From NCBI GenBank assembly GCA_023374045.1, contig CM041780.1, forward strand, positions 168,450,085 to 168,514,084: a stretch of 64,000 nucleotides of DNA, given 5' to 3'. Below are positions 22,301 to 34,655 of the stretch, one piece after another. Both the position numbers and the translations under genes were made by a program. Numbering within the stretch: position 1 is the first letter of the stretch; every line of letters begins with the position of its first letter. The notes beneath the pieces were generated by a model that was not told the origin of the DNA, ran no database searches, and saw nothing but the letters and a program-made list of their open reading frames with translations. This DNA is from Limonium bicolor. Lineage: Eukaryota; Streptophyta; Magnoliopsida; Caryophyllales; Plumbaginaceae.

Positions 22301-24170
22301 GAAATAATAAGGAGTTATATAATTCAAAGTATTTTTAAATATGAATTATACAACATTACACTTGGAAAAACTAACCTTAGGAAAATAAATACTAAGGTGA
22401 GATGTATAATATATGATTAAGAATTATACATGCAGATAGTGACAAACTATATTATATACAAATGTATATTAAATTACATGCGATAACAAATGTTGAAAGT
22501 TTAGTATATTAATATACACGACGTAACCACGCATGAAATATAGCGTTTTTCCTAATCCCGAGTTAAACCGAAAACCCGACAATTGTTGTTAGTAAATAAC
22601 GGGAAATGAACCGGGAGGGATTAGTGACGGTACGGGGTACCGTAGAGTAATGTTGTTGTATGGGATGCTAATCTGTAGCGTTATGTATTATTAGACTGTT
22701 AGAGATATCACGGGGAGCATTGGATCTAGATGATTCATACTCCACAGTTTTATAATCCCGGTGCACGGTATGTTGTTATGTGTCTCTGATTGTCTCTGAG
22801 GGCTTCCTCAGTTCAGACTTCTGTGAATTCTGTGATAAGATTGATTGTCTGAATGTGTGAATAAATATGCATGAACTGTATATTTAAGCTGTTTATTATT
22901 TACTGTTTTTGCGATAACAGTATCGGTTCGTATATATGGACCTATATATAAAACGAACTAGCGGCTATGGTGCTATCTTATATGTAATATAAGGAACGTC
23001 AGAAAAATGTTGTAGCACTAGGATAATAAGATATATACTTTATCCGAGACTTAAATATGGAGTATTGGCCTTTTCTAAACGCCGCTCTCGTATCTAACAC
23101 TGGATCCCGAGTTTACATACTCCGGATTGGACTAACGACCTTAGTCTACTGTGTTAGAAAATTGGTAATGCGATGCGATGGTATAGATGAACAAAGCCAA
23201 GAGTATGTGGCTCTTGGTGCGCGCTGTGATCACAAAAATGATACTAGGATGTCCGCGTATGGGTCCGTAAGTATCAAGAAATTTCCCGCGAAATAGAACG
23301 GTTCGTTGGTCGGAGACTCTACCGTTGGAGTGGCTACTGCCGTGGGTGACCCGCCATAATATATGGGTAATTTAGAGACACGTCGTTTTAACGAGACGTT
23401 GTCACTAGGTATAACCGAACAATTATGACAGCTTATTAGCTCGTATATTGGCGAACAATATTGGACTTTTATGCCAAGGACGGGAATTAATACTTGTTTA
23501 TTATTCTCGTTGTTTCGCCTTGTTGTTCATTGGTTATGTTGTGTGGATTATATTATGTGTGTTAATGGTTGTGTTTGTTGTACGGTTATTACTGTTAATT
23601 GTTTTACAGTTTAAATATTAAAACGGTATTGCATGTAACGAATCTCATGCTCTCGACCAATTAATTGAGGGGTTTGAGGAGGCACGACGGGGCATGTGAT
23701 AACATACTCAGCAGGGACTGATTCCATACCACAACCATGTTTATTTTCAGGAGACTAGCTGGTTGTCGACGCGGGGTTCGACGGTGGTTAGCGAATTTTG
23801 GATAGCGTTGGTACGGACTGATACAGTGGTTGTTTTGGACTCGGGTTTTGTGAACCGAGGTGTATTTTGGTTAGACGCTCAGGTGTACGGATTTATGTAT
23901 AAGATGGATTTATGTATAAGACGGATTTATGTATAAGACGGATTTATGTTGTATATATTAGTTTTTTATTTAAGCACTACTATCTATCTCTTGTGGTCAC
24001 TGCGGGAATACGTTTCGTATGTTGATTATCATGTAACGCGTTATCACTCGTATGGGCGAGTGATGACGGTGACACCATTAGTACGACAGTCTGTTATTTA
24101 CCGCTACGATTTAATTATTAAGTACGACGTTTATACGATAATTAGGAGCTGAATTAGTAGGGGTGTTACA
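19323..24170 (+). mobile_element. Probable solo LTR of a Tekay-like Ty3/gypsy element
   Basis: It starts GGAAATACCCCTAACC (canonical TGAAATACCCC with one change) and ends GGGGTGTTACA, the same termini as the gypsy LTRs to the right but in the opposite orientation. Internal blocks such as 'ggcggcagcatta' and the 'aaagcac' motifs also match the older LTR family. Flanks are GTTTA and GTTTG, four of five bases alike. No primer-binding site, gag or pol adjoins either end, so a 4.85-kb solo LTR formed by LTR recombination fits best. Three copies of 'gacggatttatgtataa' lie near 23900-23950. None of the short ORFs inside looks real. Confidence 0.65.
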
Positions 24171-24175
24171 GTTTG

Positions 24176-24768
24176 ACAGTGTTTCGGAAACCGTTTGACT
24201 GACACACACAATGGGTGACCATAAGGGAGCATTTGTTTCAAGCGAGAGAAACAAAATATAATCAAGAAATGGAATGTAGAGGAATGAAAAATAATTCCAT
24301 TTGATTTTTTGGGTTGTTTGTTTGAGCTGAGGAAAATGAAATAAATAACTGGTCAATGGTCAACGACTATCAACTACCGGTCAACGACCATTAATTGCCG
24401 GTCAATATTCACCGGTCACCGGTCAATGGTCATTAGTTTTCGATCAATGATCATATGTCGTTCGTCAAAGTGAAATGGGGAAATAGAATCTCATTCTCCT
24501 AATAGGGGGAGGGGAGTCAAGATAGGGGCTTTAAATAATCCCATTTCATTTCCCTTTTCTGAAATAGAAAAACTAGTTAAACAAACAATAAGATAAAAAA
24601 TGATTACCTAACACAAACACCTAGGAAGTGATATCACCCCAACTCGAGAACGATCTATGGATATCCCTACGCATTTCACCATTCAGCAAGTCTTGGCTAA
24701 AGGTGAATGTAGCCAACTGGCTACATCCACGATGCACGTGCGTCGTTTTCTTTTTTTTTTGAAACACC
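24176..24768. other. Intergenic, repeat-like, no gene
   Basis: It contains short repeats of 'ccggtcaa' (24360-24430) and, near 24690-24760, text related to the 62160-62300 region (tagcc/ggctac motifs followed by a T-run). The outer LTR element appears to have inserted into a copy of that repeat. 'gggttgtttgtttg' and 'gttaaacaaacaata' around 24310-24590 hint at an old MITE. Confidence 0.4.
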
Positions 24769-25668
24769 CTGGCTGTAACACCCCATCTCCAAATAAAATG
24801 ATTGTCTCCCTAAGTCCATCTCATTTATTAACAACGCAGCGGAAAAGTTCTACTAAATTGGTGTTACCGCTGTTAGTCACCCACGTGACTAACTAGGCCT
24901 ATTCTCTTACAAGTCACGGTCTGACTAACCGGATAATTACCCGAGCATCTATACAATACAATCCATAAACCACAACTTATACCGAGTATCTCATATCCTA
25001 ATACATCATACTAACATCTCATCCGTTTACTAAACAAGTGTACATGCATAACTTGTGTAACAAATGTAAAAGCAACCCGAAGTACTCTACCCGTTCCTAC
25101 TCTCAGGATGGTCGTCTTCTGCTATTCACCTGCAAAATAAACAGTTGCCCCCGAGGGGGTCAGCACCTTTGCTGGTACGATTCTCTTATAGCCCCCAAGC
25201 TAACGGGGATACGACGACTAATTGTCGATAGCATGAAGTTGATTAGATACACAACATAAGTAAGAAGTGCAATAAACAACAAGCCACATATGAACAAACA
25301 TAGTTCACACACAATGAACGACTTAAAAGCGTTCCCTTAATAAGTGATTTACTCATTTAACTCCTTAAGATATGATTTCTCTTAATCTTAGTCCATTCTT
25401 ATCTTACCTCAATCTTAATCCTTATCTCAAATCTTATCTCAAATAAGACAACCGTTCTTTAATTAGAACTGATTGTACCATAGTTCGTTGTTTATTTTTG
25501 TCGGGTTGTTATTAACCCTAGCCAGTGAGTTATCAGCTCCACTAGTTTAAATAAACAATATTTCTTAAATTATGAGGGGTGTAGGCTTGACCCTCCTTCG
25601 CCAACTGAATTTGCCTCCCACCTCGAACTGTTCATCCATGGTGGTCGAGTCTATTTGTCGACTCTAGG

Positions 25669-27700
25669 TGTAACACCCCTATTTAACATATTTATAGCGG
25701 AAATAAAATACTAAAGGCGTACAGACCATCGGGTTCCAAACACCCGGTACCAAACCTCACTAAAATACAACTTAATGATTACAACTGTCACAGCCTGAAC
25801 CTCGAGAAAACTTAACAAAAGTAAAACAGTAATAAACCATATAAACTCTCAAAACCTAATCCCATCCCAATCACTCGTTCTCTTCGTGGCCACCTGTAAA
25901 ACAACTCGTACCTGCAAGATAAAACCAAGCAGCCCACCCCAAGAGGGGAGGTTCAGTTCCCTGGAATGGAACTGGTACGATCCTCCAAAAACAAACTTAT
26001 AATACAAATCTTAGATAATTAATAGCAGGAAAATAAACACTTAAACCACACAGAGGAACAAGGCATCTCACGAAATCACCAAATCAAGATGGCAAGATAA
26101 GAATAAAGGTTAATAACAGAAAAGAAAAGTTAGTGAAACAAAACCACGTCATGTGTTAGTGAACATCCATTGCTTTAGTTAAACCCAATACCCATCAGGA
26201 GTAGAAAGACTCAGATAATCACAAAGGACTAGGAATAATAAGATAGATCCAAGATTCAATAACTCAAGAGTGGAATAATTCAACTGGGAGAGATGGCCCC
26301 CACCGCCAAATATAAATGTCTGTATGGGCGAGGGATATACAGCCCCCTGCTGTCAGATTAAAAATGTTCTGGTGGACGAGGGATATACAGCCCCCTGCTG
26401 TCAAATATAAATGCCCCTATGGGCGAGGGATATACAGCCCCCTGCTGTTACCATTGAAGACGCGCGCACGTCGAAACCTCAAGAACCAGCTCATGGATGA
26501 AATGATATCCAGAGTCAAAAGAAGAATTTCCAAGACTGACCTTTTTCCAAATTCCCACTAGATCACTAACTACCCAGAGCAATACCAAAACACTTAGTCC
26601 TACAGAGTGCAGAAGCGTAAACCCTAAGCAGTCAATGTCTAACGGGGCACCAAATAGAAGAAACCAATACCCAAGTGAGTTTCACATTCAAGGCTTAGTT
26701 AGTCACACAAGCTGAGTTAGTTACACAACCATTTCCTTTTTAGAAATTCCTCTTAAAGTCAGTTACGTTTCCAAACACTCCACAAGTCAATCATCAAAAA
26801 TATTGGAGTACGAGAAATCATACCTGGTATGTGAAGAACAACAAATAACTCGAATAAGTGATTCCCCAATAGTAACCTATAATTAAGGTGTTCGAAGTGT
26901 CGATTAGTTAAGGGACTTATAAACTAAACAACCTTCTTTCCTTACTGACTAGTAGTTCCAAGTTTACCATTATTCTCAAAAAGATTTGGGCTTGACTTGT
27001 TAACTAAATCCTTTACTAGGCCCATTTCGTTTAGTTTAGAACGATTTAGAATTTATTCCTGAGAGTGGCCCAAACTCTCTTTGAATTGTTTAAGTGGGCT
27101 TTTGGAGTTCATAGACTTGGGCTTAGTAGGTTAGCCCAAGACCGTGTTACGATTATGTTATGTAATAAAACCCTTAAGTTAATAGTGACTATTAAATTAC
27201 ACACCGATTAGAATTTAAGGTTATCATATATATATATATATATATATATTCTACTAATTATAACTATCACAAGGAATACTATTTCCCTCATCTATTTTAA
27301 TATATTTATATGCATATATATTTATATATATCTATATGTATTAAGATTTACCCATAACATTTTTAGGAAATTTTATTGTATTTATTTATGTTTAATAACT
27401 TCTAGGCATAACTCAACCGACATATGGTTTAATAAATAAAATGTTTTCCTTTATTTATTTTATAAATATAAGTATACCTGTATTAGAATTTAACTAGGAC
27501 ATCCCTTATGTAACTTATCAAATTTAAACCATCTTATACTACAACTTTTAACTACATTCCATGTATGGTTCATTAAGTATTACTTTAACTATATCATAGG
27601 ATACTAGCTCCTATAATATTTAGTTATTATAAGTGTTAGTTTATTAGCTTCCTGTTTTACCCTAAGTTACTACTTACTCCCTTTTATATATATGTATATA

Positions 27701-27761
<61 letters not shown>

Positions 27762-29952
27762 TATTTTCCTTAGTTTTAATTAAAAATATTAACTCCATAT
27801 AATATAATAAATTAAATGTAAAATAATTAAATTCCCTGATTTACATAAGTTTCTACTTAAATAAGTATATATACATATATGTAAATAATTTCACGTCTCT
27901 TAAAAACCAATACCAAAACATTTATAAACTTACTGTTATAAGATGTTAATTTAGTTTCCCATACTTTCCCCAGCTTAAGAAGTTCATTACCAAACCATAC
28001 TTTAATTTTTGGTTACATTTAAAAACTATATATTATAAGTTATTCTTATGAAAAACTCATAAACACAATTTTTAAAACCTTTTACCATTGCCCAAAAATC
28101 CCCAAATTTAATATACAGTAACTATAACATTTTAGACATATATAAAAAATTTTATTTCGTAAAAATATCTTTTCAATTTAGCCAAATAATTCCAGAAAAC
28201 CCGTAACTTGCAAAAATCATAACTTACGTTTAAAACTCCAAAACCATATTAATTTACATCAAAATAAACTAGATTAAATAAGGAATCTATGGTTAAAATT
28301 TCAAGTCAAAACAAATCCAGGAAGGTATTTAAATTAACTCAACAAGTTAGGACTATTTACTGAAATTTATAGAAACTTTTATAAACTTATTCTGAGACGT
28401 TTTAATCTCGGCCGTCCAATCTTTTAAAACGAGATCGGACGGCCCCTGAACGCTGAGTTCATCAGCGAAAACAGAACCTAACCCGAGTACTAAATCACGT
28501 TTTTCTCACAATCTACAGAACGAAATCGAGTGATTCTTGTTCCTATGGTTTCGAAATCGAATTCCGGTTCTAATGACACCGATTTCCCCAATTATAATGC
28601 AGTATTCCGAAAGATAGGTTCTGGGTTCCATTCGACTAGGGTTCTAAGTTATTCGAATTCAATCTTGCAAAATTCTACACATACAGAGCATAATAAACTT
28701 AATTGGTGGTTGGGTTAGGTCGGAAACATGACTACGAACAGCAATATCGGAGCAATTTGATCGGAAACTCACCGGAGTTGCAAAAACGGGGAATTCGAAT
28801 CTGAAGTTCTGGAAAAATTTGAGTTTTCGAGCAGTTCACCAAGCCAACTTTGAGGATCTATAACTTGCAGTACAGATCGAGTTAGGCTATGAATAAGGGC
28901 TTAATCGAAAGAGAAAACTTACCTCTACATATTGATAACAAGAACTAATCCTAACTCGCAACACACAGAAAGAAATTAAGGTCGAAAGTCACGAGTTTAT
29001 ACCTTACAGTTTCGGTATGATTTTATGTGCTGGCGAAACCGAAACTTTAGACACCTTGTTCTTCCAAACGGTTGGGAATTGGCTTAGGTCATCAACATGA
29101 AAGTTTTAGAGGAATTAGAGCTCTTCAAAACGAGCTAAAGAACGTGAAATTTGGATGAGAAACGAAGAAGTTATGGCTAGAGGAAGTTACCTGATTCGAA
29201 GGGAGAAACTGAAACTGCAGTTACGGTTTTTGCAGGGTGGCTACTTTGGCTCAGATTTCCGGTTGATTTAGAACGAGTTAGGGTTTGTGTGAGTTATGGT
29301 TGTTTAGAGGGAATGTAGGAGAAGGCAACAACGAAGACGGCACTCAAAAATTCCTTAAGATGAGAAAGTTATGAAGGTCACAAGATAGGGCAAAACCTGA
29401 TTTCTGTTACCCGAAATTATAGGAGATAAACGACTAAGTATGTCGGGGCGCGATTCCCGAGACGCGCGCTGACTCAGATGGCCATGCCACGTCAGCCCTT
29501 TATCAAAATTTTGGCTCTAAACTTCATTTGATCATAACTTTGGCTAGGATGATCCGTTTTTGACGTTCTTTTTATTGATCTTCATGGTTTTCCATAACCT
29601 ATTTATGGTATAGGTTTCATGGCCTGGTTTGACCATTCTCAAAAAGTCAACCCTAGCAAGGCTTAATAAGCTTTAAGGTTTCTAGGATTTTATGTTGACT
29701 TTTAAGTTTCAAAACAATATTCCAACACTTCCTAAAATCTTTATAATATAGCTGGAGTGTTTAGAAATTTTCCCAAGATTTATTGACTTATAAATCTTAT
29801 TATTAAATTCATAATACTATATAATAATATATAATAATTAGGGTAAATAGGAGAAAACCCCTAAATAAATTTCACAATTCCATATAATAATTTAATATTG
29901 ATAATAATAATTTAATTAAAGAAATCCCCTAAATTAATTTAGGGGTATTTCA
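25669..29952 (-). repeat. 3' LTR of the 15-kb gypsy element
   Basis: Begins TGTAACACCCCTATT and ends GGGGTATTTCA on the + strand. It holds a three-copy 47-48-bp tandem repeat (about 26325-26455, 'gggcgagggatatacagccc') and AT microsatellites at 27226-27250 and 27690-27760. The 62-codon ORF at 28530 is duplicated in the other LTR and has no recognisable family. Confidence 0.93.
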
Positions 29953-29970
29953 GTATACCCCCTTAAAAGA
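29953..29970 (-). other. Polypurine tract of the 15-kb gypsy element
   Basis: On the minus strand the sequence before the 3' LTR reads TTTTAAGGGGGTATAC. This is the usual site of plus-strand priming. The outer element has the like sequence TTTTAAGGGGGTAGAT at 45037-45053. Confidence 0.7.
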
Positions 29971-30530
29971 AACTTCGCCTCGAAGTTTAAAATCAACTAT
30001 AGGCACTCACACCGCTTCGGGTGTTCTGAGACAATAATAATTCCAATGAAATTCCATACCGATCCAATCCTTATTTCCATTTCAACATTCCACTCGAGAG
30101 TACCGAAATCAATCAAATCAAGAATAACTGAAACAACCAATGATATAGAACATGAAACAAAACAAAAACACAATCCTCTTCCGTACTAACGACGTAAAAA
30201 CATACACCTCTCACTCTACTAATACCGTTCTCCCTCTACTAACAATACAACAAGGCATAATCCGGATGAGATAACGAAGGAGGAGTATGCCCAGTATATC
30301 CCCCTTAAAAGAGCTAAGTTACGCCCTCGTACCGCCACTAACGTGAATCACATCAGGATAGCAGAATCATATAAACAGATGTGGGTACTTTACTCTCATG
30401 GAGTCCTCAGTCTCCCAAGTAGCTTCCCTCAACTCCATGATGTTCCCAAAGAACCTTCACTAGTTTAACTGATCTGCCTCTCGTTTCTCGGACTTCGTGT
30501 CCAAGATCTGAATAGGAGTCTCCTCATACC
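29971..30530 (-). pseudogene. Spacer and eroded chromodomain-like tail of integrase
   Basis: Positions 30370-30530 on the minus strand give pieces reading VKLVKVLWEHHGVE and TWETEDSMRVKYPHLF in shifted frames, like the C-terminal chromodomain end of Tekay-type integrases. Positions 29971-30370 are non-coding leader to the polypurine tract. Confidence 0.55.
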
Positions 30531-31839
30531 TCAGTGTAGGCTCAATCTCCAACCTCTTTGGTTGCAGTACGTAGAAGGGTCAGACATATACTTCTTCAGC
30601 TGAGACACATGAAACACGTCGTGTACCTTCCCCAACTCCGCTGGTAGCTCGAGTCTATAAGCAACTGGGCCCACTCGCTCCGTAATCCTGTACGGGCCGA
30701 CATACTTAGGGATTAGCTTCCCCTCATCCCAAATCTGAAGATGCCCCTCATCGGAGACACTCGTAAGAAGACCATGTCTCCCAACTGAACTCGAGCTCTC
30801 TGGTACGCTGATCCCCGTAAAGATTTCTGTCTGGACTGCGCTGCCCCGCATGTGCTGCTGAATAACCCTGACGTCATCCTGCAGTGTCTGAATATACTCG
30901 GGCCCAATCAAGACTGCCTTAGCAGGTGTCACTCCATGATAAGGAGTCCGGCACGGCCTGCCATATAGAGCCTGGAATGGTGCCATGCCGATAGACGCTT
31001 GGTAAGAGTTATTGTAGGAGAACTCTACCAGGTGTAGACGCTCTACCCAACTCCCTGATAGTCTAGAGCGACTGCTCGCAACATATCCTCCAATGTCTGA
31101 ATAGTCCTCTCAGTCTGCCCATCAGTCTGCGGGTGAAAAGCTGTGCTAAGTCGTAGCTGAGTCCCAAATGCCTCCCTGCACCTGACGCCAAAATCTACTG
31201 AGGAAACGAGTGTCACGATCGAGACGATCGTCTTCGGTACCCCATGGTACCGGATATGCTCCGTGGTGGTGAACACCTCAGCTAGTTTGGGCACCTTCCA
31301 TGTGTCCTTGATAGGTATGAACCTAGCTGTCTTGGTCAACCTATCGACTATAACCCATATGGCGTTCAGTCCACCTCTAGCTGGAGGGAGACCGACCACA
31401 AATCCATGCTGATGTCGTCAAACTTCCAGCACGGTACTGGTAGTGGCTGAATCTGGCCTCCTGGTCGACGATGCTCAAACTTCACCTTCTGACAAGTGAG
31501 GCACCGAGAGACGAAATCAGCTACATCCCTCTTCATCCCGCTCCACCAGAATAATTGCTTCAAGTCCTTGTACATCTTGGTGGCTCCAGGGTGTACTGAT
31601 AATGTCGAGGAATGAGCCTCTGAAAGAATCCTGGTCTGAAGTTTCGTCGCATCCTGAGGAACGCAGAGTCTGCCTCTGACTCGAAGGTGTCCCTCGCTGT
31701 CCAGCTCGTAGTCATACTTCAAACCGTCAGTCAACCCGTCTGCTAACTTTTGTCTGATGCCCTGTAGATAAACGTCACTGTCCTGGGCTGCATACACTTC
31801 CTCAGCTATCGTGGTCGTCTCTATCAAGGCAAGAAGTGA
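30531..31839 (-). pseudogene. Ty3/gypsy integrase, frameshifted
   Basis: Reading right to left: an HHCC zinc-binding block ([20 protein letters not shown], then CLTCQKVK) in the upstream open stretch; the catalytic core with NAIWVIVDRLTKTARF, YHGVPKTIVS and FHPQTDGQTERTIQ; and a C-terminal region with ALYGRPCRTP, KYVGPYRITERVGPVAYRL and VHDVFHVSQLKKY. Frames change near 31399, 31215, 31185 and 31050. Two nearby indels (about 31230 and 31190) cancel out but destroy the second catalytic Asp context. It inserts retrotransposon cDNA into the genome; this copy would be inactive as read. Confidence 0.88.
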
Positions 31840-32375
31840 ATAAGCTCTTCTGCTCAGAGCATCTGCCACAACATTTCCTTTCCCTTCTGTGTACTGGAGG
31901 TTGAGGTCATAATCGGCCAGTAGCTCGACCCATCTTCGCTGTCTCAAATTCAACTCCTTCTGGGTCCAGATGTACTTCAGACTCTTATGGTCTGTCATAA
32001 TTTGGACCGTGGCTCCATACAAGTAATGTCGCCAGATCTTCAAGGCGAAGACTATGGCGAGGAGCTCAAGGTCGTGGGTGGGGTATTTTCCTCGTGCTTC
32101 TTCAGCTGTCTAGAAGCATACGCTACTACTCGACCATGCTGCATCAGTACTCCACCAATTCCTCTGCCTGAAGCATCGCAATACACCTCGTACCCCTCAT
32201 TCCCCTCTGGGATAATCAATACTGGAGCTGAGGTCAAGGCGTCCTTCAGCGCCTGAAAGGAGACCTCACAAGCCTCTGTCCATACAAATGGGCTATCCTT
32301 CTTCATCAGGGAGGTCAAGGGCTTGGCTAGCCTGGAGAAGTCCTTCAAAGCGTCTATAGTAGCCAGCCAACCCAA
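31840..32375 (-). pseudogene. Ty3/gypsy RNase H, frameshifted
   Basis: The first part covers 32375-32052 ([54 protein letters not shown]). After a one-base loss near 32080 the frame continues at 32043 with [31 protein letters not shown] and [13 protein letters not shown]. It degrades the RNA of the RNA/DNA hybrid. A YCDAS-type catalytic Asp and the DHKSL motif are visible. Confidence 0.88.
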
Positions 32376-32390
32376 GGAAACTCCTAACCT

Positions 32391-33051
32391 CTGTCACGTG
32401 TGAGGTCTATGCCAGCTCTTCACTGCCTCAATCTTAGCTGAGTCTACTGAAACTCCCTCAGCTGAGATCACGTGTCCAAGAATGACACCTTGTCCAGCCA
32501 GAATTCACACTTGCTGAATTTGGCATACAATTGTTTCTCCCTCAGTGTCTCCAAGACTGTCCTCAAATGCTGCTCATGTTCCTCTTTGCTCTTGGAGAAG
32601 ACTAGAATGTCGTCTATGAATACGACTACCGATTTACCTAGCTGAGCTTGGAAGACTCTCTCATCAAATCCTAAATCTCGCCGGTGCATTGGTCAGTCCA
32701 AACGACATCACTGTGAACTCGTAGTGGCCGTATCTGGTCCGGAAGGCTGTCTTCTCTATGTCTGGCTCAGCTACAGCTATCTGGTGATATCCGGAACGCA
32801 GATCAATCTTAGAGAACACCTTTGCTCCCCTCAGCTGGTCGAACAAGTCATCGATCCTGGGCAGTGGGTACTTTGTTTTTGATCGTGACATTGTTCAGCT
32901 CTCTGTAGTCTATACACAGTCTCACGCTTCCGTCCTTCTTCTTGACGAACAACACAGGAGCGCCCCAAGGTGAGACGCTGGGTCTGATGAAGCCCTTATC
33001 CAGTAGCTCCTGCAACTGCTTCTTCAACTCGGCCATCTCTGCAGGGCCCAT
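32391..33051 (-). pseudogene. Ty3/gypsy reverse transcriptase, frameshifted
   Basis: Three open pieces join in order. 33051-32848 has [20 protein letters not shown] and [14 protein letters not shown]; 32891-32664 has [17 protein letters not shown] and [13 protein letters not shown]; 32689-32468 has the catalytic FIDDILVFS box. Frame changes are an extra A in an A-run near 32870, a change near 32670, and a lost base near 32475. It copies the element's RNA into cDNA. Confidence 0.9.
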
Positions 33052-33334
33052 CCGGTAGGGAGCCTTAGCAATCGGTCACGTGCCAGATACGAGGCCGATG
33101 TTGAATTCAACCTCTCTCAGCGGGTGTCCAGGTAGCTCCCTCTGGAAAAACATTGGGGTACTCCGACACAATGGGAACGTCGCTCCTGAACTTCGGATCC
33201 GTCCTCAGATCCTGGGCATAACAGTAGTAGGCAGTCGCGCCCTTGGACACTTCCTTCATTAGGGATAATGCCGATACAACCCTTCACAGTCGGCTGTTTG
33301 GGTTGCATTCGGTATGACACGGTGATCCCTGTGG

Positions 33335-33905
33335 CTACTTCAGGAGGAGACGATGCTCTACACAGTGTAGTCTGCCTCGGTACCGTTGTAGCGTGTCCAT
33401 GCCCACAATTATGTCGAACCCCATGCCAGGAAAGACTATGGCATCAAGCAGGAAGTCTGCTCCCTTGATGTGTATGCTCAAATTCTTGCACTGCTTACTG
33501 CACTTGATCCGCTCTCTGGAAGGCCAGCAAGACTGAGCAGTCGTGGATATCCTCTGTGGAAGCATTGATCTTAGCATGGAACGCTTGTGATATAAACGAG
33601 TGGGAGGCACCAGAATCAAACAGGACTGTGGCCTACACTCCATTAACTAGGAACGTGCCTGAAATTATAGGATAGATTTTTTTTTAAGATTCTGGGTAAA
33701 CGTTCCAAGGCAATTACTCAGGGTTTATGTTTATACCTGTGATGACCATTCCATTGCTCTTTGCTTGAGCCTGGTCCAACACATTCAGCCTGACCTCTAC
33801 ATTTCCAGCTCCTACATGAAGAAGTAAGTTCTTAGAATTTCCATTCTTATTGAAAGCTTCATGAGCAGTTTAATGATTACAAAGCTGAAATTGTAAAGTA
33901 CATGG
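33335..33905 (-). pseudogene. Retropepsin-type protease region, with intron-like insert
   Basis: On the minus strand a pre-protease stretch (VRLNVLDQAQAKSNGMVITG, about 33815-33737) is followed by a GT...AG intron-like segment (about 33736-33665). Then comes TFLVNG, a TAG stop, ATVLFDSGASHSFISQAF with the active-site DSGA at 33607-33618, and after a frame change GFDIIVGMDTLQRY. It processes the polyprotein. The region between the AlkB stop (33906) and about 33815 ends in an acceptor-like TTCATGTAG. Confidence 0.75.
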
Positions 33906-34655
33906 CTAGATCTGTCTAAAGGTCAGGTTTAATCGGCCAGGTTTCAGGTGAGTCTGGTTAATAATGGGTGTGGGGGCTGTGTTGGGCTTGATTCTCTTCA
34001 CCCCATGGTAGATGAGTCTAGCTGCCCCACCAAAGATCAGTACATCACCTGACTTCAGGGGGATCCTGGTGGCAAGGTCCATCCTCTTCTGGTCACCGAA
34101 TAGGAACTTCGCGTCGTCTCCAAGTGATATGGAAACCACTGGAACTCCTTTGGTGATGGATTCTAGGGATTCATTCTTATCTTGATGCAACCCTAGCTTA
34201 CCTTCTTTCCCATAAAAATTGATGATGCAGACGTCTGAGGTTAGGTCTAGGACGGGCTCATCCTCCAATTCTTGTGCTGCCTTAACTGTAGCTCTAATGA
34301 TGGTCCGCAGTTCCTCCGGATTAGTGGGCACCTCCACCTCTTCATAGCTCTTGGTGGTGTGGTTCCACTTCTTACCTAGGCACATGATCTTCACCTTCAT
34401 GGTTGAACCATTCTTGAAGGTAGGGGTGTAAAAATTTCCTTCCTTCACACCTAACTCCCTGATCTTGAGGATCAATGCATACTGGACTGTCGGGGTCAGG
34501 TACTCTCGTAGTAAGATCATCCCGGGTCTCAAGACCTCACACTTCTCTGGTGGGTGTGGTTTGGCTTCAAAAGGGATGTTGGGTGTGGTACAGGGCAAAA
34601 TAGGAAAGCAAATATTGAAAGCTGAAGAACAATTGCCATTAAATAAATAAGTCAA
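33906..34655 (-). CDS. ALKBH1-like 2-oxoglutarate/Fe(II) dioxygenase inside a gypsy element
   Basis: The open stretch has 249 codons and no break. ALKBH1-type blocks appear in order: a conserved start FNICFP (residues 13-18), LRPGMILLREYL (42-53), VKIMCLGKKWN (88-98), DVCIINFYGKEGKLGLHQDK (141-160) with the iron ligands His157 and Asp159, VVSISLGDDAKFLFG (173-187), SGDVLIFGG (202-210), the distal iron ligand His217 in YHGVKRIKPNTAP, and RLNLTFRQ (241-248) with Arg241 and Arg247, the 2-oxoglutarate-binding pair. AlkB homologues oxidatively remove methyl groups from nucleic acids. It lies in the gag-pol direction between the gag zinc knuckles and the protease. The first codon of the open stretch is TTG; an acceptor-like TTCTTCAG at about 34622-34629 suggests a spliced exon, 34621-33906. 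Substrate is unknown. Confidence 0.92.
   Translation of the reverse strand: MTYLFNGNCSSAFNICFPILPCTTPNIPFEAKPHPPEKCEVLRPGMILLREYLTPTVQYALILKIRELGVKEGNFYTPTFKNGSTMKVKIMCLGKKWNHTTKSYEEVEVPTNPEELRTIIRATVKAAQELEDEPVLDLTSDVCIINFYGKEGKLGLHQDKNESLESITKGVPVVSISLGDDAKFLFGDQKRMDLATRIPLKSGDVLIFGGAARLIYHGVKRIKPNTAPTPIINQTHLKPGRLNLTFRQI

Noticed and set aside
26316..26561. 81-codon ORF with repeated RDIQPPAV, also at 37067
   Set aside because: It lies in the LTR tandem repeat, opposite to the element's sense strand; presence in both LTRs only reflects LTR identity.
27226..27760. AT dinucleotide runs as possible regulatory elements
   Set aside because: Plain (TA)n microsatellites that vary in length between the two LTRs.
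28530..28718. 62-codon ORF conserved at 39272
   Set aside because: Both copies are at the same place of the two LTRs and antisense to the element; identity comes from the LTR copies.
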